A DNA stretch of 64,000 nt from Pseudalgibacter ostreae. Lineage in GTDB: Bacteria > Bacteroidota > Bacteroidia > Flavobacteriales > Flavobacteriaceae. The notes beneath the pieces were generated by a model. The model was not told the DNA's origin. It made no database searches and saw nothing but the letters and a program-made list of their open reading frames with translations. The translations under genes and the position numbers were made by a program. Below, piece by piece: positions 17,873 to 26,229 of this stretch (position 1 is its first letter; the number at the start of each line of letters is the position of its first letter). The stretch spans positions 1 to 64,000 of the forward strand of contig NZ_JBHMFC010000001.1 of NCBI RefSeq assembly GCF_042427585.1, read 5' to 3'.

Positions 17873-17988
17873 TTTTATCTGCTCGTTTTTTTAATGGCAT
17901 ATAAAGATATAAAACGCTTGTAGTTGTTATAGTTAAAGGTTTTATAAATGTTTGCTATACACGCTTATAATAAAGTTTGTTTATCTAA

Positions 17989-19029
17989 TTAAAAGTTCTC
18001 ATTAAATAAATTGAGTTTTTTCAACCATGCTGTTTTACGCTCTAAAAGAAATATATCTAGTAATAGGAATAAAATACCAAATCCTAAAAACCATTGAAAT
18101 TGATCTTTATAATCGGAAAACTGTTTGGATTCAAATTCTGTTTTTTCCATACCATTTAAAATATCCCGAATACGCTCTACCACAACACTCGTGTTTTGGC
18201 CGTTTACATAAATTCCTCCGGCCTCTTCTGCTATTTTTTTAAGAAACCTCTCATCCAATCGGGTTATCACGGTTTCACCTTTAGTATCTTTTTTATAATG
18301 TAATAGAATCCCGTTTTTCTTTATCGGAATAGGCCCTCCTTTTACATCGCCTACGCCAATGGTAAATATCCTTATACCATGTTCTTCAAAAGCCTCTTCT
18401 GCTACATTGTCCGATCCCCCACCGTGATCTTCACCATCTGAAATAATAATAAGCACCCTATTGGTTTGCTCTTCGTCATTAAAATAAGTCTTCGCCAATT
18501 TGATGGCTTCATTAATAGCGGTTCCCTGAGAAGACAGCATATCGGTATTCATGTTTTGAAGAAACATCTTTGCTGCGCCATAGTCTGTAGTAATAGGCAA
18601 TTGCGGAAAAGCTTTTCCAGCATAAGCGATAATCCCCACGCGATCACTTGCCAAATTATTAATGATTTGAGTGACCAATTGTTTTGTTTTCTCCAATCTA
18701 TTGGGGGCAATGTCTTCAGCAAGCATACTTTTAGAAACATCTACAGCAAATACAATATCGACACCTTCTCGTTTTACAGTTTCCAATTTAGAGCCTATTT
18801 TAGGGTTCACTAAAGCTATTGCCAAACATGCAAACGCCAAACATAATACAATAATTTTCAAAACCGACTTAAAAAAGGACTGGTTTGGACTCAATCTCTT
18901 TAGAAGCTGTTTGTCTGCAAACTTTTTTTGTGTTCTTTTTCTCCAAAATTGAAGCACTAAAAAAAGTAGGAGTACTACTGGAATTATTACCAGTGCCCAA
19001 AACCATATTTTCTCTTCTAATAGATACAT
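17989..19029 (-). CDS. batB: BatB: VWA-domain membrane protein
   Basis: 346 residues. Two N-terminal membrane helices (about 8-27 and 55-75), a von Willebrand A domain at 88-290 and a last helix at about 313-330. The MIDAS metal site is intact: Asp97, Ser99, Ser101 in FAVDVSKSMLAED, the Thr in SSQGTAINEAI and Asp in IISDGEDHGG. VWA domains bind divalent metal and partner proteins; in this operon the partners are probably BatA, BatD and the MoxR ATPase. It is placed directly after batA, as in other Bacteroidota. Confidence 0.92.
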   Translation of the reverse strand: MYLLEEKIWFWALVIIPVVLLLFLVLQFWRKRTQKKFADKQLLKRLSPNQSFFKSVLKIIVLCLAFACLAIALVNPKIGSKLETVKREGVDIVFAVDVSKSMLAEDIAPNRLEKTKQLVTQIINNLASDRVGIIAYAGKAFPQLPITTDYGAAKMFLQNMNTDMLSSQGTAINEAIKLAKTYFNDEEQTNRVLIIISDGEDHGGGSDNVAEEAFEEHGIRIFTIGVGDVKGGPIPIKKNGILLHYKKDTKGETVITRLDERFLKKIAEEAGGIYVNGQNTSVVVERIRDILNGMEKTEFESKQFSDYKDQFQWFLGFGILFLLLDIFLLERKTAWLKKLNLFNENF

Positions 19030-19166
19030 TTTTTTAAAATTCCAATATTAAAAAACCAAATTCCAAAAATTGTTAATTCGGTTGTTTTGTTAATGTTAAT
19101 CTTTATTAATTTTCAAGGATTTACGTTTTATAGCGATCAAAATCTTTACAAATGACGAAGCAGCGT

Positions 19167-20168
19167 CTATACAAAACTCCTAAACAAGGTAAAACGTCCC
19201 AAAAGCTCCAGTATTAATAAAAAACCTGCTAGAAGTACTAATGGGCGGTACATTTCTTCATAGTTGTAATATTTAAACTCTTCAACATCTGTTTTTTCAA
19301 GTTTATTTATTTCATCATAGATTTCCGCCAACTTATTATTATCGGTAGCTCTAAAATACTTGCCTCCTGTTACTAAAGCTATTTCTTTAAGTAAAGCCTC
19401 ATCAATTTCAACCTGTACCCTAATACGCTGTATATCTCCATTTCTGGTCATGGCTGGAAACATTGCCATGCCATTGGTTCCCAAACCAATAGTATAGACT
19501 TTTATATCGTATTCTGCTGCCAGTTCGCTCGCCGTTTTAGGGTCTATAAAACCAGAATTATTAACACCGTCGGTTAATAAAATAATCACCTTTCCTTTGG
19601 CTTCGCTATCTTTCAATCTATTAACGGCTATTCCTAAACCAGTACCTATGGCCGTACCATCTTCTAAAACCGTGCTAAAATCGATTTCATTTAAAGACCT
19701 CAATACAATGCCCTTATCACTAGTAATCGGGGTTCTTGTATAGCCTTCGCCAGCATATTCCACTAGGCCTATACGGTCGTTCGGCCGATCTTTCACAAAC
19801 GCTGCGGCCACTCGTTTTAAAGCTTCCAATCGGTTAGGCTTTAAGTCTTCTGCACGCATACTTCCAGATATATCCATGGCCATAACAATATCGATGCCGC
19901 GCGTAGTTTTTGTTCGAGAAGACACATCTACCGTTTGGGGTCTTGCTAAAGCCGTAATCAATAAGGCCAAAGCCACTACGCGTAAAACAATTAAGCCATG
20001 TCTTAGTTTTGGCAGCCAAGACTGGGTAACCTGGAATCCTTTTAAACTAGATATTTTAAGCTCTGCCGTTTGTTTGTTTATTTTTAAAACATACCACAGT
20101 ATTATTAATGGCAGTAATAAAAACAACCAAAAAAATTCTTTATTTAAAAATTCTATGCCTCCAAACAT
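19167..20168 (-). CDS. batA: BatA: VWA-domain membrane protein
   Basis: 333 residues with the same layout as BatB: two N-terminal helices (about 10-29, 58-75), VWA domain 88-295 and a C-terminal helix. MIDAS residues are Asp99, Ser101, Ser103 in MAMDISGSMRAED, Thr in EDGTAIGTGL and Asp in LLTDGVNNSG. The start codon overlaps the stop of the gene before it by one base (TGATG), showing tight translational coupling. A 137-base spacer with AATTCCAAATT-like repeats separates it from batB. Confidence 0.93.
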   Translation of the reverse strand: MFGGIEFLNKEFFWLFLLLPLIILWYVLKINKQTAELKISSLKGFQVTQSWLPKLRHGLIVLRVVALALLITALARPQTVDVSSRTKTTRGIDIVMAMDISGSMRAEDLKPNRLEALKRVAAAFVKDRPNDRIGLVEYAGEGYTRTPITSDKGIVLRSLNEIDFSTVLEDGTAIGTGLGIAVNRLKDSEAKGKVIILLTDGVNNSGFIDPKTASELAAEYDIKVYTIGLGTNGMAMFPAMTRNGDIQRIRVQVEIDEALLKEIALVTGGKYFRATDNNKLAEIYDEINKLEKTDVEEFKYYNYEEMYRPLVLLAGFLLILELLGRFTLFRSFV

Positions 20169-21850
20169 CAGTCTTCTACTTTTTTAAGTTCTATGGAATT
20201 TAAAATGCGATCCACAATCTGATCAGCATAGCGATCTTCTTTTTTCCATGTTAGCACAATTTGCTGTATCACGTTTTCGGCATTAAACACCAATACAATA
20301 TAATTGCCTGTTTCTTTCCTATCTGGAACCAATGAAGGAAAATCGCCTGTTCCATAAGTTTTTAAGCCTTCTGCTCCATTAGGGGTGACAAACGTATCGG
20401 CTTTTACTAACATATTTTCCACGCCTTGGTTCTCCATCATTTTAATACTCTGTTCTGCAATTTGTTCGAGGTCTATCTTATTTTCACCTAAATTTTTAAG
20501 CACTGTTGTTATTACGGCAACATTAAACCCCTCCACCAGACTACCATATCCAAACATAGTCATATCTACTTCCTGCTTAGCCTCTTCTGGTATAGGTGGC
20601 TGCATTCTTTTCAACACTTTTGGCGTACGTATACTTACTGGTGGCACACCATAGTCACTAGACACCCAAGTACCTTCTAAAAGCGCTTTGCTTTCATGCC
20701 CCAAAACAGTGTCTTTCACATAATTAAAACCATATTTTATTGAAAAACCAACTCCTACCCCAATAAGCAAAAGAATGGCAACAGCTACAGTAAGGATTAT
20801 TTTTCGACGTTTTGTTTTACGCTCTTGGTCTTCTCTATATTTCTCATCTAAAAGTTTTTCTTCCTCTGTGGGTTCTGGCAAAGCTTCTTTTACATTATCG
20901 ATTTCTAGATCAATGGTTTTCCTATCTAGTTTGGCAAGTTCAACATCTGGTGCAGATTTGGCAAATTTAACCAAGTCGGCTCGTTTTAAAATACTTTCTA
21001 AGTTTTTAATATCCTCTTTACTAAGATCTATTTGATTACCGTCTTTTAGTAAATTAAGTCTATGAATAAGCTCATCGGTTGTACTTTCCAATGCACGATC
21101 ATATACTTTTTCATCCAAATATTTTCTAATGATAAATGTTAATTCTGAATAGTAATCCTTAAGGTTTTCATGTTCTAAATAAAGACTTTCATCCAGTTTC
21201 TTCAAGGCCATTTTAGCTCTATCGTATGGGGGTAATAAGGCTATCTTTTCTTCTTCAGACAATGGTTTTTTTCGCCAAATAAACCAATATAATGTAAAAC
21301 CAATACTCCCTATTACCAATAAAGCCAGCAAAACATACTGCCACCAATTATTAGAGGATTTGTTAACCTCCATTATCGGCTTAACATCGTAAAGCCCTTG
21401 TTTGGTAGTGTCTATAATGATGTTACGAACCTCCACCTGCATAGAATCGGTGAGAATTGTTTTATTGCCGATGACAACTTTTTGCTGAGGAATTGTATAA
21501 GCCCCAGAATCGAACTGCGTTAAGCCATATCTTTTAATAAGATTGTATCTGTCCTTATTTTTTATGGTATCGACAACGTAAGATTCTATCATTTCTAAAG
21601 GAGAAAATGATTGTCCTTCAGGAAATACCACAACACTTGCAGAATCGGCTTCAACTTGTATGGCATAAGTGATTTGTTCTCCAATTTTTATGGATGTAGA
21701 ATCTGTAGTAACGGTAACTTGGGCAAATAAAAAGAAAGTATACAGAAAAAAGAACAAAGAGATCCCGACAGTTTTTGGGTTACCGAAAACCGGAAACCGA
21801 AGACCGAAAACGGAAGCTGTTTTTTTTATAAACCTAAGATCGTAATTCAT
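20168..21850 (-). CDS. Bat-operon two-part membrane protein (BatD-like N-terminus, DcrB-like C-terminus)
   Basis: 560 residues. After an odd 28-residue leader comes a hydrophobic signal segment (about 29-44, ending LFAQ). A BatD-like periplasmic beta-sandwich follows at 45-165, TM at 171-191, and a cytoplasmic helical domain at 195-345 (PPYDRAKMALKKLDES, STTDELIHRLNLL) of the type seen in DUF4381-like proteins. A second TM is at 351-369. The C-terminal part at 385-560 (TWVSSDYGVPPVSIRTPKVL ... ADQIVDRILNSIEL) resembles the DcrB/PsbP fold by eye. It lies between DUF58 (12-base gap) and batA (1-base overlap), so it belongs to the operon. Function unknown. The family resemblances are my inference. 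Confidence 0.72.
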   Translation of the reverse strand: MNYDLRFIKKTASVFGLRFPVFGNPKTVGISLFFFLYTFFLFAQVTVTTDSTSIKIGEQITYAIQVEADSASVVVFPEGQSFSPLEMIESYVVDTIKNKDRYNLIKRYGLTQFDSGAYTIPQQKVVIGNKTILTDSMQVEVRNIIIDTTKQGLYDVKPIMEVNKSSNNWWQYVLLALLVIGSIGFTLYWFIWRKKPLSEEEKIALLPPYDRAKMALKKLDESLYLEHENLKDYYSELTFIIRKYLDEKVYDRALESTTDELIHRLNLLKDGNQIDLSKEDIKNLESILKRADLVKFAKSAPDVELAKLDRKTIDLEIDNVKEALPEPTEEEKLLDEKYREDQERKTKRRKIILTVAVAILLLIGVGVGFSIKYGFNYVKDTVLGHESKALLEGTWVSSDYGVPPVSIRTPKVLKRMQPPIPEEAKQEVDMTMFGYGSLVEGFNVAVITTVLKNLGENKIDLEQIAEQSIKMMENQGVENMLVKADTFVTPNGAEGLKTYGTGDFPSLVPDRKETGNYIVLVFNAENVIQQIVLTWKKEDRYADQIVDRILNSIELKKVED

Positions 21851-21862
21851 AAATTGTAATTC

Positions 21863-22729
21863 TTAATTTCTTCGTTTAAAATATCCCAACAACTTTTTTA
21901 CATAACTTTCATCTACACGACAATCTATAACGCCCGCTCCAGACTTGGTGAAACTGTCTTTAAAGTAATTTACTTTTTCTTGATAAAACTTACCGTAATT
22001 AAGCCTTACTTTTTTAGAAGCAGTGTTTACCAACATCAATTCGCCTGTTTCCTCATCCTGCATTTGAACCATGCCTAAGTTTGGTATCGTTTCTTCATGT
22101 TTATCATAAACCCGGATACCTGTAACATCATGCTTTTTAGAAACTATTTTCATAGTTTGATGGTAATCTTCTGTTATAAAATCGGAAAGCACAAATACAA
22201 TGGCTTTTTTCTTCATTACGCTTTGCATGAACTTTAAAGCTTCAGCCAAATTCGTTCTTTTACTTTCTGGTTTAAATTCTATCAATTCTCTTATGATCCG
22301 CAATACATGCGAGCGCCCTTTTTTGGGCGGAATATAAAGCTCTACCTTATCAGAAAATAAGATAAGCCCGATTTTATCATTATTTTGTGTAGCCGAAAAG
22401 GCCAAAGTTGCAGCAATTTCGGTAACTACTTCATTTTTAAATTGGGTATCAGTTCCAAAAAGCTCCGAACCCGAAACATCTACCATTAACAACATGGTTA
22501 GTTCGCGCTCTTCTTCAAAAACCTTAATATAAGGTTCATGGTAACGAGCCGTTACGTTCCAATCGATATTTCTAACATCATCCCCAAATTGATACTGCCG
22601 CACCTCACTAAAAGTCATACCACGCCCCTTGAATGTAGAATGATATTCCCCTCCAAAAATATGATCAGACAAGCGACGTGTCTTAATCTCTATTTTTCGT
22701 ACTTTTTTTAGTAAGTCTTTAGTATCCAT
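21863..22729 (-). CDS. DUF58 (VWA-like) protein of the MoxR-Bat operon
   Basis: 288 residues, no signal peptide or membrane helix. It has the DUF58 core: GEYHSTFKGRGMTFSEVRQY, the invariant DDVRNIDWNVTARYHEPYIK, and a degenerate VWA domain with VDVSGSELFGT, LILFSDKVELYIPPKKG and VLSDFITEDYH. DUF58 proteins are the usual partners of MoxR AAA ATPases; the pair is thought to act as a chaperone that assembles or matures metal-containing or membrane VWA proteins. It sits between the moxR gene and the Bat genes, exactly as this model expects. Confidence 0.93.
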   Translation of the reverse strand: MDTKDLLKKVRKIEIKTRRLSDHIFGGEYHSTFKGRGMTFSEVRQYQFGDDVRNIDWNVTARYHEPYIKVFEEERELTMLLMVDVSGSELFGTDTQFKNEVVTEIAATLAFSATQNNDKIGLILFSDKVELYIPPKKGRSHVLRIIRELIEFKPESKRTNLAEALKFMQSVMKKKAIVFVLSDFITEDYHQTMKIVSKKHDVTGIRVYDKHEETIPNLGMVQMQDEETGELMLVNTASKKVRLNYGKFYQEKVNYFKDSFTKSGAGVIDCRVDESYVKKLLGYFKRRN

Positions 22730-22814
22730 CTTTTGAATTTACGATTTTTGATTTACGACAGCTTTACTAAAAAGGCATCGCAATTCGTTATGTGTCATTC
22801 TAAAATCTGAAATT

Positions 22815-23816
22815 CTAGGGGACCTCAATTTCGTTAACGATTTTATTGATAATATCAACAGATGTTATGTTTTCAGCTTCTGCTTCATATGTAATACCTA
22901 TTCTATGTCGTAATACATCATAAACCACAGCACGAACATCTTCTGGAATAACATATCCACGGCGCTTGATAAACGCGTAACACTTTGCGGCCACTGCTAA
23001 ATTGATACTCCCACGAGGGGATGCTCCAAAAGAAATTAATGGCTTTAAATCGGCAAGTCTATATTTTTCTGGATAACGTGTTGCAAAAATAATATCCAGA
23101 ATATATTTTTCAATTTTCTCATCCATATAAACCTCACGTACCACCTCTTGTGCCCTAAGTATTTGAGCAACGGATATTACTGGGTTTACTTTTTCCCAAG
23201 ACCCTTTCATATTAGCCCTCATAATAAGTTGTTCTTCAGCAATTTTGGGATAATCAATAACCGTTTTTAACATAAAACGGTCTACCTGAGCTTCTGGTAA
23301 AGGATACGTACCTTCCTGCTCAACAGGGTTCTGTGTAGCCATTACTAAAAAAGGCTTATCTAAGACAAACGTTTCGTCTCCAATAGTCACTTGCTTTTCT
23401 TGCATTGCTTCTAATAGTGCAGATTGTACTTTTGCTGGTGCTCTATTAATTTCATCGGCAAGAACGAAGTTTGCGAAAATAGGACCCTTTTTTATTGAAA
23501 AATCATTGACTTTCATATTATAAATCAAAGTACCTGTAACATCTGCAGGCAATAAGTCTGGTGTAAACTGTATTCTACTAAAACTACCATCTACTGCTTG
23601 CGCCAAGGTGTTTATCGCCAAGGTTTTTGCTAAACCAGGAACACCCTCCAATAAGATATGGCCTTGTCCCAACAGGCCTATAAGCAACCGTTCTACCATA
23701 TACTTTTGACCCACAATGACTTTATTCATTTCTAGCATGAGTAAATCGACAAAAGCACTTTCTCTTTCAATTTTTTCGTTAATGGTCTTAATATCAACTG
23801 TCCCTGTTTCTTCCAT
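22815..23816 (-). CDS. MoxR-family AAA+ ATPase, first gene of the Bat operon
   Basis: 333 residues. AAA_3 core: Walker A GVPGLAKT at 58-65, Walker B FVLADEINRAP, sensor 1 MATQNPVEQEGTYPLPEAQ with the VDRF motif, and the C-terminal lid with SPRGSINLA. MoxR ATPases use ATP to remodel or activate partner proteins carrying VWA domains. Here the partners are encoded just downstream (DUF58, BatA, BatB). The gene starts the operon; upstream lies a direct repeat (23891-23952). A spacer of 85 bases with TTTACGA repeats separates it from DUF58. Confidence 0.94.
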   Translation of the reverse strand: MEETGTVDIKTINEKIERESAFVDLLMLEMNKVIVGQKYMVERLLIGLLGQGHILLEGVPGLAKTLAINTLAQAVDGSFSRIQFTPDLLPADVTGTLIYNMKVNDFSIKKGPIFANFVLADEINRAPAKVQSALLEAMQEKQVTIGDETFVLDKPFLVMATQNPVEQEGTYPLPEAQVDRFMLKTVIDYPKIAEEQLIMRANMKGSWEKVNPVISVAQILRAQEVVREVYMDEKIEKYILDIIFATRYPEKYRLADLKPLISFGASPRGSINLAVAAKCYAFIKRRGYVIPEDVRAVVYDVLRHRIGITYEAEAENITSVDIINKIVNEIEVP

Positions 23817-23890
23817 TATTTTAAAATTTTATGGCTCGAATATACTGTTCTTTTCTTGAGCATTGCAAATTGTTAAAATTTTTCTTCGAA

Positions 23891-23952
23891 GCCTGTTAAA
23901 GATTGGTTAAAATAATTTAAGCCTGCCGTTAATAATTGGTTAAAGCAAATAA
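23891..23952. repeat. Degenerate tandem direct repeat upstream of the MoxR-Bat operon
   Basis: Two adjacent units, 23891-23920 and 23921-23952, share GCCTG at the start and ATTGGTTAAA in the middle, with a period of about 30-32 bases. They lie 75-137 bases upstream of the moxR start. Tandem sites like this often bind a regulator; no protein can be named. Confidence 0.5.
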
Positions 23953-24057
23953 GCATAACCCTCTAACTCTATGCCTATTATAAATATTTAAAGTGTTTCG
24001 AGTGTTTTTTGAACAAAAAAATTTTATATTCATGCCACTAACACATGCATACCTAAA

Positions 24058-24810
24058 ATGAAGAAAACTGCTTTAATTACAGGAGCCACTAGCGGCATTG
24101 GAGAAGCAACCGCATATAAATTTGCCAAGCACGGCATTAATCTTGTGCTCTGCGGGAGGCGTTTGGAACGTTTGCTTTCCATAAAAAAAGCCCTAGAAAT
24201 GTTTTGTGAGGTTTACATCCTTAATTTTGATGTGAGCAATAAGACCGAAACCCTCAAAGCCATTGAATCCTTACCAAATCCTTTTAGTTCTATCGACATT
24301 CTTATAAATAACGCAGGAAACGCGCACGGATTAGACCCTATACATCTAGGTAAAATTGAAGATTGGGATGCCATGATAGATATTAATATAAAGGGGTTGC
24401 TATATGTGAGCAAGGCTATTATTCCGCAGATGACGGAAAGACAATCAGGACATATTATAAATATTGGTTCTTCGGCAGGAAAAGAAGTTTATCCAAAAGG
24501 GAATGTATATTGCGCAAGCAAACATGCTGTTTTAGCTCTTACCGAGGGCATGCGCATAGATTTGAATCCGTTTGGAATAAAAGTTACGGCCATTAACCCT
24601 GGGCTGGTAGAAACCGAGTTTTCAAAAGTTCGTTTTAAAGGCAACAAAGAAGCTGATAAGGTTTACAAGGGCTTTAAAGCTTTGCAAGCTGAAGATATTG
24701 CCGAAATAATTTACTTTGCTGTTTCGAGACCAGCACATGTAAATATTGCAGACCTTTTGGTCTTTCCCACTGCACAAGCCAATAGCGTTACAATAAAAAA
24801 AGAGTTTTAA
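24058..24810 (+). CDS. Short-chain dehydrogenase/reductase, YdfG-like
   Basis: 250 residues, classical SDR. Nucleotide-binding GATSGIGEAT (8-17), Arg residues in LVLCGRRLERL that favour NADP, NNAGNAHGLDP, catalytic Ser in IGSSAGKEV and YxxxK in YCASKHAVLAL. INPGLVETEFSKVRFKG is typical of the NADP-dependent 3-hydroxy acid dehydrogenase group (YdfG), which oxidises L-allo-threonine, serine and 3-hydroxypropionate-type acids. The true substrate cannot be read. It is followed at 42 bases by the AlbA_2-type gene; the two may share a transcript. Confidence 0.88.
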   Translation: MKKTALITGATSGIGEATAYKFAKHGINLVLCGRRLERLLSIKKALEMFCEVYILNFDVSNKTETLKAIESLPNPFSSIDILINNAGNAHGLDPIHLGKIEDWDAMIDINIKGLLYVSKAIIPQMTERQSGHIINIGSSAGKEVYPKGNVYCASKHAVLALTEGMRIDLNPFGIKVTAINPGLVETEFSKVRFKGNKEADKVYKGFKALQAEDIAEIIYFAVSRPAHVNIADLLVFPTAQANSVTIKKEF

Positions 24811-24852
24811 ACCAACAACGATAGGATTCTTAACTTAGAAGAATCACAAAAA

Positions 24853-25986
24853 ATGATTAACAAACGCCTACTCATAAAACACCTTTTAGCACACAATGAT
24901 GAGAACAGTTTCTATGATAAGAAGCTAAAAATAGATATTGGGCAAACAGAAGGAAAAGGAAAGTTTCTAAAACACATTTGTGCCCTTTCCAACAGTAACC
25001 CAGAAAATAATTCTTATATCGTTATAGGTATCAAGGATGAAGACAATACCATTATTGGGGTCGACTTTTTCGATGATAGTAAAATCCAAAACCTCATCAA
25101 TGCGTATTTAACAAACCCACCTATTGTGCAATATGAAAACATCCCTTTCCCACACTTACCCGATCATAAAGTCGTGGGATTAGTCACGATTAGGGCTACT
25201 GGAAAAATAACCTCCCTTCGGAAAAACATATGGAAATACTATAGCGGTGCGGTCTTTTTTAGAGAGGGCAGCATTAGTATGCCCAAAGTATTTGATGTGG
25301 AAATAAAAGATGTTAACTCGAAAATAGTAGAGGCTATTGAGAATAATGCCCAAAACAACATTGAGCACACCTTAAATGCGGTGTTTGATTTCATGCAAAA
25401 ACGTAAAGATTACAATCCGCAATACAAGGTTTTTAAAGAGTATTTTGTAATCTGTTGGGCTGGACAAAAAAAGAGCATTGATGGTAAAGCCTATTTTTCG
25501 AGAGTGGATATTGAGTTGATCAATGAACAAGTGCGTTTGTTTTTCTCTACTCTAGACGAAGTAACGATTATGATAGATAATGATACGTTTAAAATTATAG
25601 AATATGTAAACTTAGGACTCCACAATTCAACCCAATATTACCCTTTAGAAGAAACCATTATCAATTTTGATAACAATGCGCGTTATACCATTGAAACAAG
25701 GTTAATGTTCAAAGCACCTCAATATGATAAAAAAATATTGCACCGCATTTATAATACTAACAATGCTATTTTAGAAAAACTCAAAAAAGGATTATCGCTT
25801 ACAAAACAAGAAGAACAAAAATTAAAAAACCTACCTATAACTTATTTAATCTGCTACCTAAACAGCTTCCATGAGGCTGTAGATAAGCTAAATGAAGCGA
25901 AACCACATTTAAAAGCATATAATGTAGAATCTTACATCCTTTACAAAGAATCTATGCGGATTTTAAGAAAACTAAAATACAATTAA
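24853..25986 (+). CDS. AlbA_2 (Schlafen-like) putative nucleic-acid-binding protein
   Basis: 377 residues. The N-terminal 130 residues fit the AlbA_2/divergent AAA_4 fold: IDIGQTEGKGKFLKHICALS (in place of the usual E-x-K motif), NSYIVIGIKDEDNTIIGVD, and a beta-rich end with VFFREGSISMPK. The C-terminal 240 residues have no domain I know (YNPQYKVFKEYFVICWAGQ, LEKLKKGLSLTKQEEQK). Proteins of this type occur across Flavobacteriaceae as lone genes. AlbA_2 domains bind nucleic acid and are found in transcription regulators and some defence proteins, but no defence partner is seen here. No signal or TM. Confidence 0.7.
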   Translation: MINKRLLIKHLLAHNDENSFYDKKLKIDIGQTEGKGKFLKHICALSNSNPENNSYIVIGIKDEDNTIIGVDFFDDSKIQNLINAYLTNPPIVQYENIPFPHLPDHKVVGLVTIRATGKITSLRKNIWKYYSGAVFFREGSISMPKVFDVEIKDVNSKIVEAIENNAQNNIEHTLNAVFDFMQKRKDYNPQYKVFKEYFVICWAGQKKSIDGKAYFSRVDIELINEQVRLFFSTLDEVTIMIDNDTFKIIEYVNLGLHNSTQYYPLEETIINFDNNARYTIETRLMFKAPQYDKKILHRIYNTNNAILEKLKKGLSLTKQEEQKLKNLPITYLICYLNSFHEAVDKLNEAKPHLKAYNVESYILYKESMRILRKLKYN

Positions 25987-26083
25987 CATTTTGTTAATAA
26001 AACTAATCATAAGTATGCCTTAGAAATTGCTTACAAAATTAATTTTACCCATCTTTGCCATGCTATTAATCTTTTTTTTATTA

Positions 26084-26130
26084 AACCTTGTTCCTTCCAT
26101 TTATTTGGTTTTGGGACAAGGTTCTTTTTT
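26084..26130 (+). terminator. Terminator about 100 bases after the AlbA_2-type gene
   Basis: 11-bp stem (26084-26094 with 26113-26123, AACCTTGTTCC / GGGACAAGGTT, one G-U), then CTTTTTT. It probably ends the SDR-AlbA_2 transcript. Confidence 0.82.
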
Positions 26131-26229
26131 AACTTACAACGCATAGTGTTTTAAACCGCGCTTCCCTTTATTACCGTTAACACAAATCTCAAATAAGGCT
26201 TAAATATGATAATTAAATTATACAAAACC

